Below are positions 5,803 to 6,641 of a stretch of 6,641 nucleotides of DNA, piece by piece. This stretch comes from Candidatus Brocadiaceae bacterium (GTDB lineage Bacteria; Planctomycetota; Brocadiia; SM23-32). Every line of letters starts with the position of its first letter. Within the stretch, counting starts at the first letter, position 1. The notes under the pieces were generated by a model. The model did not search any database. It saw only the letters and a list, made by a program, of their open reading frames with translations, and was not told where the DNA came from. A program made the translations under genes and the position numbers. The DNA is taken from NCBI GenBank assembly GCA_003551785.1, contig PUNP01000615.1, positions 1 through 6,641 of the forward strand, in the 5' to 3' direction.

Positions 5803-5816
5803 ACCGAGCGGTCGGT
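5803..5816. promoter_or_regulatory. TetR-family-like operator palindrome
   Basis: ACCGAGCGGTCGGT: 6 of 7 base pairs match about its centre. It closely resembles the ACCGACCGGTCGGT type of palindrome bound by several TetR-family repressors (family knowledge, not checked here). It overlaps the -35 position for the gene pair reading leftward from 5751. No TetR gene is in the window, so the regulator would act from elsewhere. Confidence 0.4.
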
Positions 5817-5895
5817 TTGTTACATGCGAATTATATAGTCAAGCTTAACAGAACTAACAGCTTGGCCGAAAAGGCAATAACAGGTTCATAGTAAA

Positions 5896-5988
5896 CCCTT
5901 TCAAGGGATCCGGAATCCGGGAATTGCTACGCGCTCCCATGGACGCTTGAAAGCGTCCACGACGAGCCGGGTTTTCGGTCGCGCCCGG
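5896..5988. repeat. GC-rich hairpin cluster in an AT-rich gap
   Basis: Consecutive inverted repeats: CCCTT/AAGGG (5896-5907); GGGA (5919-5922) with TCCC (5935-5938); TGGACGCTT/AAGCGTCCA (5940-5959, 9 bp with only GA between the arms); and CCGGG (5967-5971) with CCCGG (5984-5988). The direct repeat ATCCGG lies at 5908-5913 and 5915-5920. CTTTCAAG (5898-5905) is the exact reverse complement of CTTGAAAG (5946-5953), so an alternative long-range pairing exists. It could be a small structured RNA, a dispersed palindromic repeat or a remnant of a mobile element. Composition differs sharply from the AT-rich DNA on both sides. Confidence 0.55.
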
Positions 5989-6034
5989 AACAGTTGGATG
6001 CTTGCACAATATAAAACATTACGGGATTTTTTAT

Positions 6035-6063
6035 TTGCAGGAATTATCACTTTGCAATATTAT
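6035..6063 (+). promoter_or_regulatory. Candidate promoter of the PIG-L gene
   Basis: TTGCAG (6035-6040) and TATTAT (6058-6063) with a 17-nt spacer. A consensus TATAAT at 6078-6083 is an alternative -10, but its nearest TTG-type -35 (TTGCAA, 6052-6057) is 20 nt away. Either start gives a leader of roughly 115-140 nt carrying the inverted repeat at 6090-6118. Confidence 0.35.
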
Positions 6064-6089
6064 ATTGAGTAGCTTATTATAATAAATGT

Positions 6090-6118
6090 CTTTTAAGTTC
6101 TCACTGATAACTTAAAAG
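6090..6118 (+). promoter_or_regulatory. Perfect 10-bp inverted repeat ahead of the PIG-L gene
   Basis: CTTTTAAGTT (6090-6099) and AACTTAAAAG (6109-6118) are exact reverse complements around a 9-nt loop. It sits just downstream of the candidate promoter, so it could be an operator or a leader hairpin. It is AT-rich with no following U-run, so it is not a typical terminator. Confidence 0.5.
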
Positions 6119-6207
6119 CATCTTTGAATTAACATTTACCGTCAATGAGATTTCTTTCGATCAGGATTAAACGATATTTTCGATAATACCCTTTAGGAGT
6201 TCGTGTA

Positions 6208-6641
6208 ATGTCCGAAAAGCTTCCCCAAAATAATCTGCCAAAAAAAATTAAAGTACTCGCCATCGGTGCTCATCCGGACGACATAGAGTTTATGATGGGC
6301 GGCACGCTTTTACTGCTGAAAAAAGCGGGTGCAAAAATATATTTATGGAACCTTGCAGACGGTGTTTGTGGAACGACACGGCTGAGTAAAAAGGACATTG
6401 TTAAAACGCGCAGGGATGAGGCAATAAACGCAGGTGGGGTTTGTGATGCCGAGGATGTTCTCCCCCCCATCGCAGAGGACCTGATGCTGCTTTATGATGA
6501 GGAGTGTATAAGAAGGACAGCCGCTGGTATACGAAAAGTCCGCCCGGATGTAATACTGGCACCTTCCCCTGATGATTATATGGAAGACCACCAGAACGCA
6601 TCGAGGCTTGCCGTTACCGGTGCATTTGCAAGAGGGATGAA
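6208..6641 (+). CDS. PIG-L/LmbE-family de-N-acetylase, N-terminal part
   Basis: The first 144 residues of a zinc-dependent deacetylase; the gene runs off the right edge. PIG-L enzymes remove acetyl groups from N-acetylglucosamine units on glycolipids, thiol precursors (MshB/BshB) or other amino-sugar conjugates. The Zn motif AHPDDIE lies at residues 21-27 (ligands H22 and D25; D24 is the usual catalytic base), followed by GGTLLLLKKAG. The third ligand is H128 in DDYMEDHQNASRLAVTGAFARG. TRRDEA (67-72), the helix after the first loop, is also typical. No signal peptide: KKIKVLAIGAH starts the Rossmann-like core directly. ATG 6208 has AGGAG (6195-6199) 8 nt upstream. It is transcribed away from the envelope genes. 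The substrate cannot be told from this half; bacillithiol/mycothiol-type and free sugar deacetylases are both possible. Confidence 0.88.
   Translation, partial: MSEKLPQNNLPKKIKVLAIGAHPDDIEFMMGGTLLLLKKAGAKIYLWNLADGVCGTTRLSKKDIVKTRRDEAINAGGVCDAEDVLPPIAEDLMLLYDEECIRRTAAGIRKVRPDVILAPSPDDYMEDHQNASRLAVTGAFARGM

Larger units (their letters stand above)
5817..6207. other. Divergent intergenic region with several hairpins
   Basis: About 390 nt without a gene, between the leftward envelope pair and the rightward PIG-L gene. From left to right it holds a 6-bp inverted repeat (CAAGCT 5840-5845 with AGCTTG 5859-5864), a small hairpin (GGCC-GAAAA-GGC, near 5863-5874), the GC-rich hairpin cluster at 5896-5988, a possible rightward promoter at 6035-6063 and a 10-bp inverted repeat at 6090-6118. 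No tRNA or recognised riboswitch was found. Confidence 0.6.

Noticed and set aside
1..6641. CRISPR array, tRNA or rRNA genes, complete insertion sequence.
   Set aside because: No regularly spaced repeats, no cloverleaf or T-loop signature, no rRNA-like stretch and no transposase motif were seen on either strand.

Overview
The window looks like a chromosomal segment from a PVC-type bacterium, probably in or near Lentisphaerota, Kiritimatiellota or Verrucomicrobiota. This is an inference from gene content: a sialic acid lyase of the type also found in animals, a FAD_oxidored-family protein, a pseudopilin ending in an H-X9-D motif, a PIG-L deacetylase and an alginate-lyase remnant. No marker gene or rRNA is present, so the placement is tentative.

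Layout, left to right. Positions 1-1033 hold a minus-strand unit: a strong promoter with NanR-like repeats (1005-1033), a GntR/FCD regulator (344-967), then the first 105 codons of an N-acetylneuraminate lyase-type aldolase (317 to the left edge). Positions 1034-1272 are non-coding, with a short 8-bp tandem repeat and a weak stem-loop. Positions 1273-2670 (minus) hold an intact FAD-dependent oxidoreductase, clearly richer in G+C than its neighbours. Positions 2851-3368 (plus) hold a promoter-like site and a chimeric remnant in which the C-terminal part of a histidine phosphatase runs in frame into the C-terminal part of an alginate-lyase-like protein. Positions 3436-3537 form a large imperfect palindrome between convergent reading frames.

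Positions 3610-5751 (minus) hold three genes for envelope-exposed proteins. A membrane-anchored helical protein is followed, after 4 nt, by a pseudopilin with a conventional [10 protein letters not shown] leader. After a short gap with its own extended -10 promoter comes a membrane-anchored protein of unknown function. A TetR-operator-like palindrome lies just upstream of the promoter region of the first gene. Positions 5817-6207 are a divergent intergenic region with a GC-rich cluster of hairpins and a perfect 10-bp inverted repeat. Positions 6208 to the right edge (plus) encode the first 144 residues of a PIG-L/LmbE-type de-N-acetylase.

The two edge genes both belong to families that act on N-acetylated amino sugars. 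The left operon is best read as a substrate-induced sialic acid (or related sugar acid) catabolic unit whose regulator is its first gene. The three envelope genes are probably made together, but their job cannot be read from sequence. The least explained items are the chimeric remnant, the 102-bp palindrome and the GC-rich hairpin cluster.
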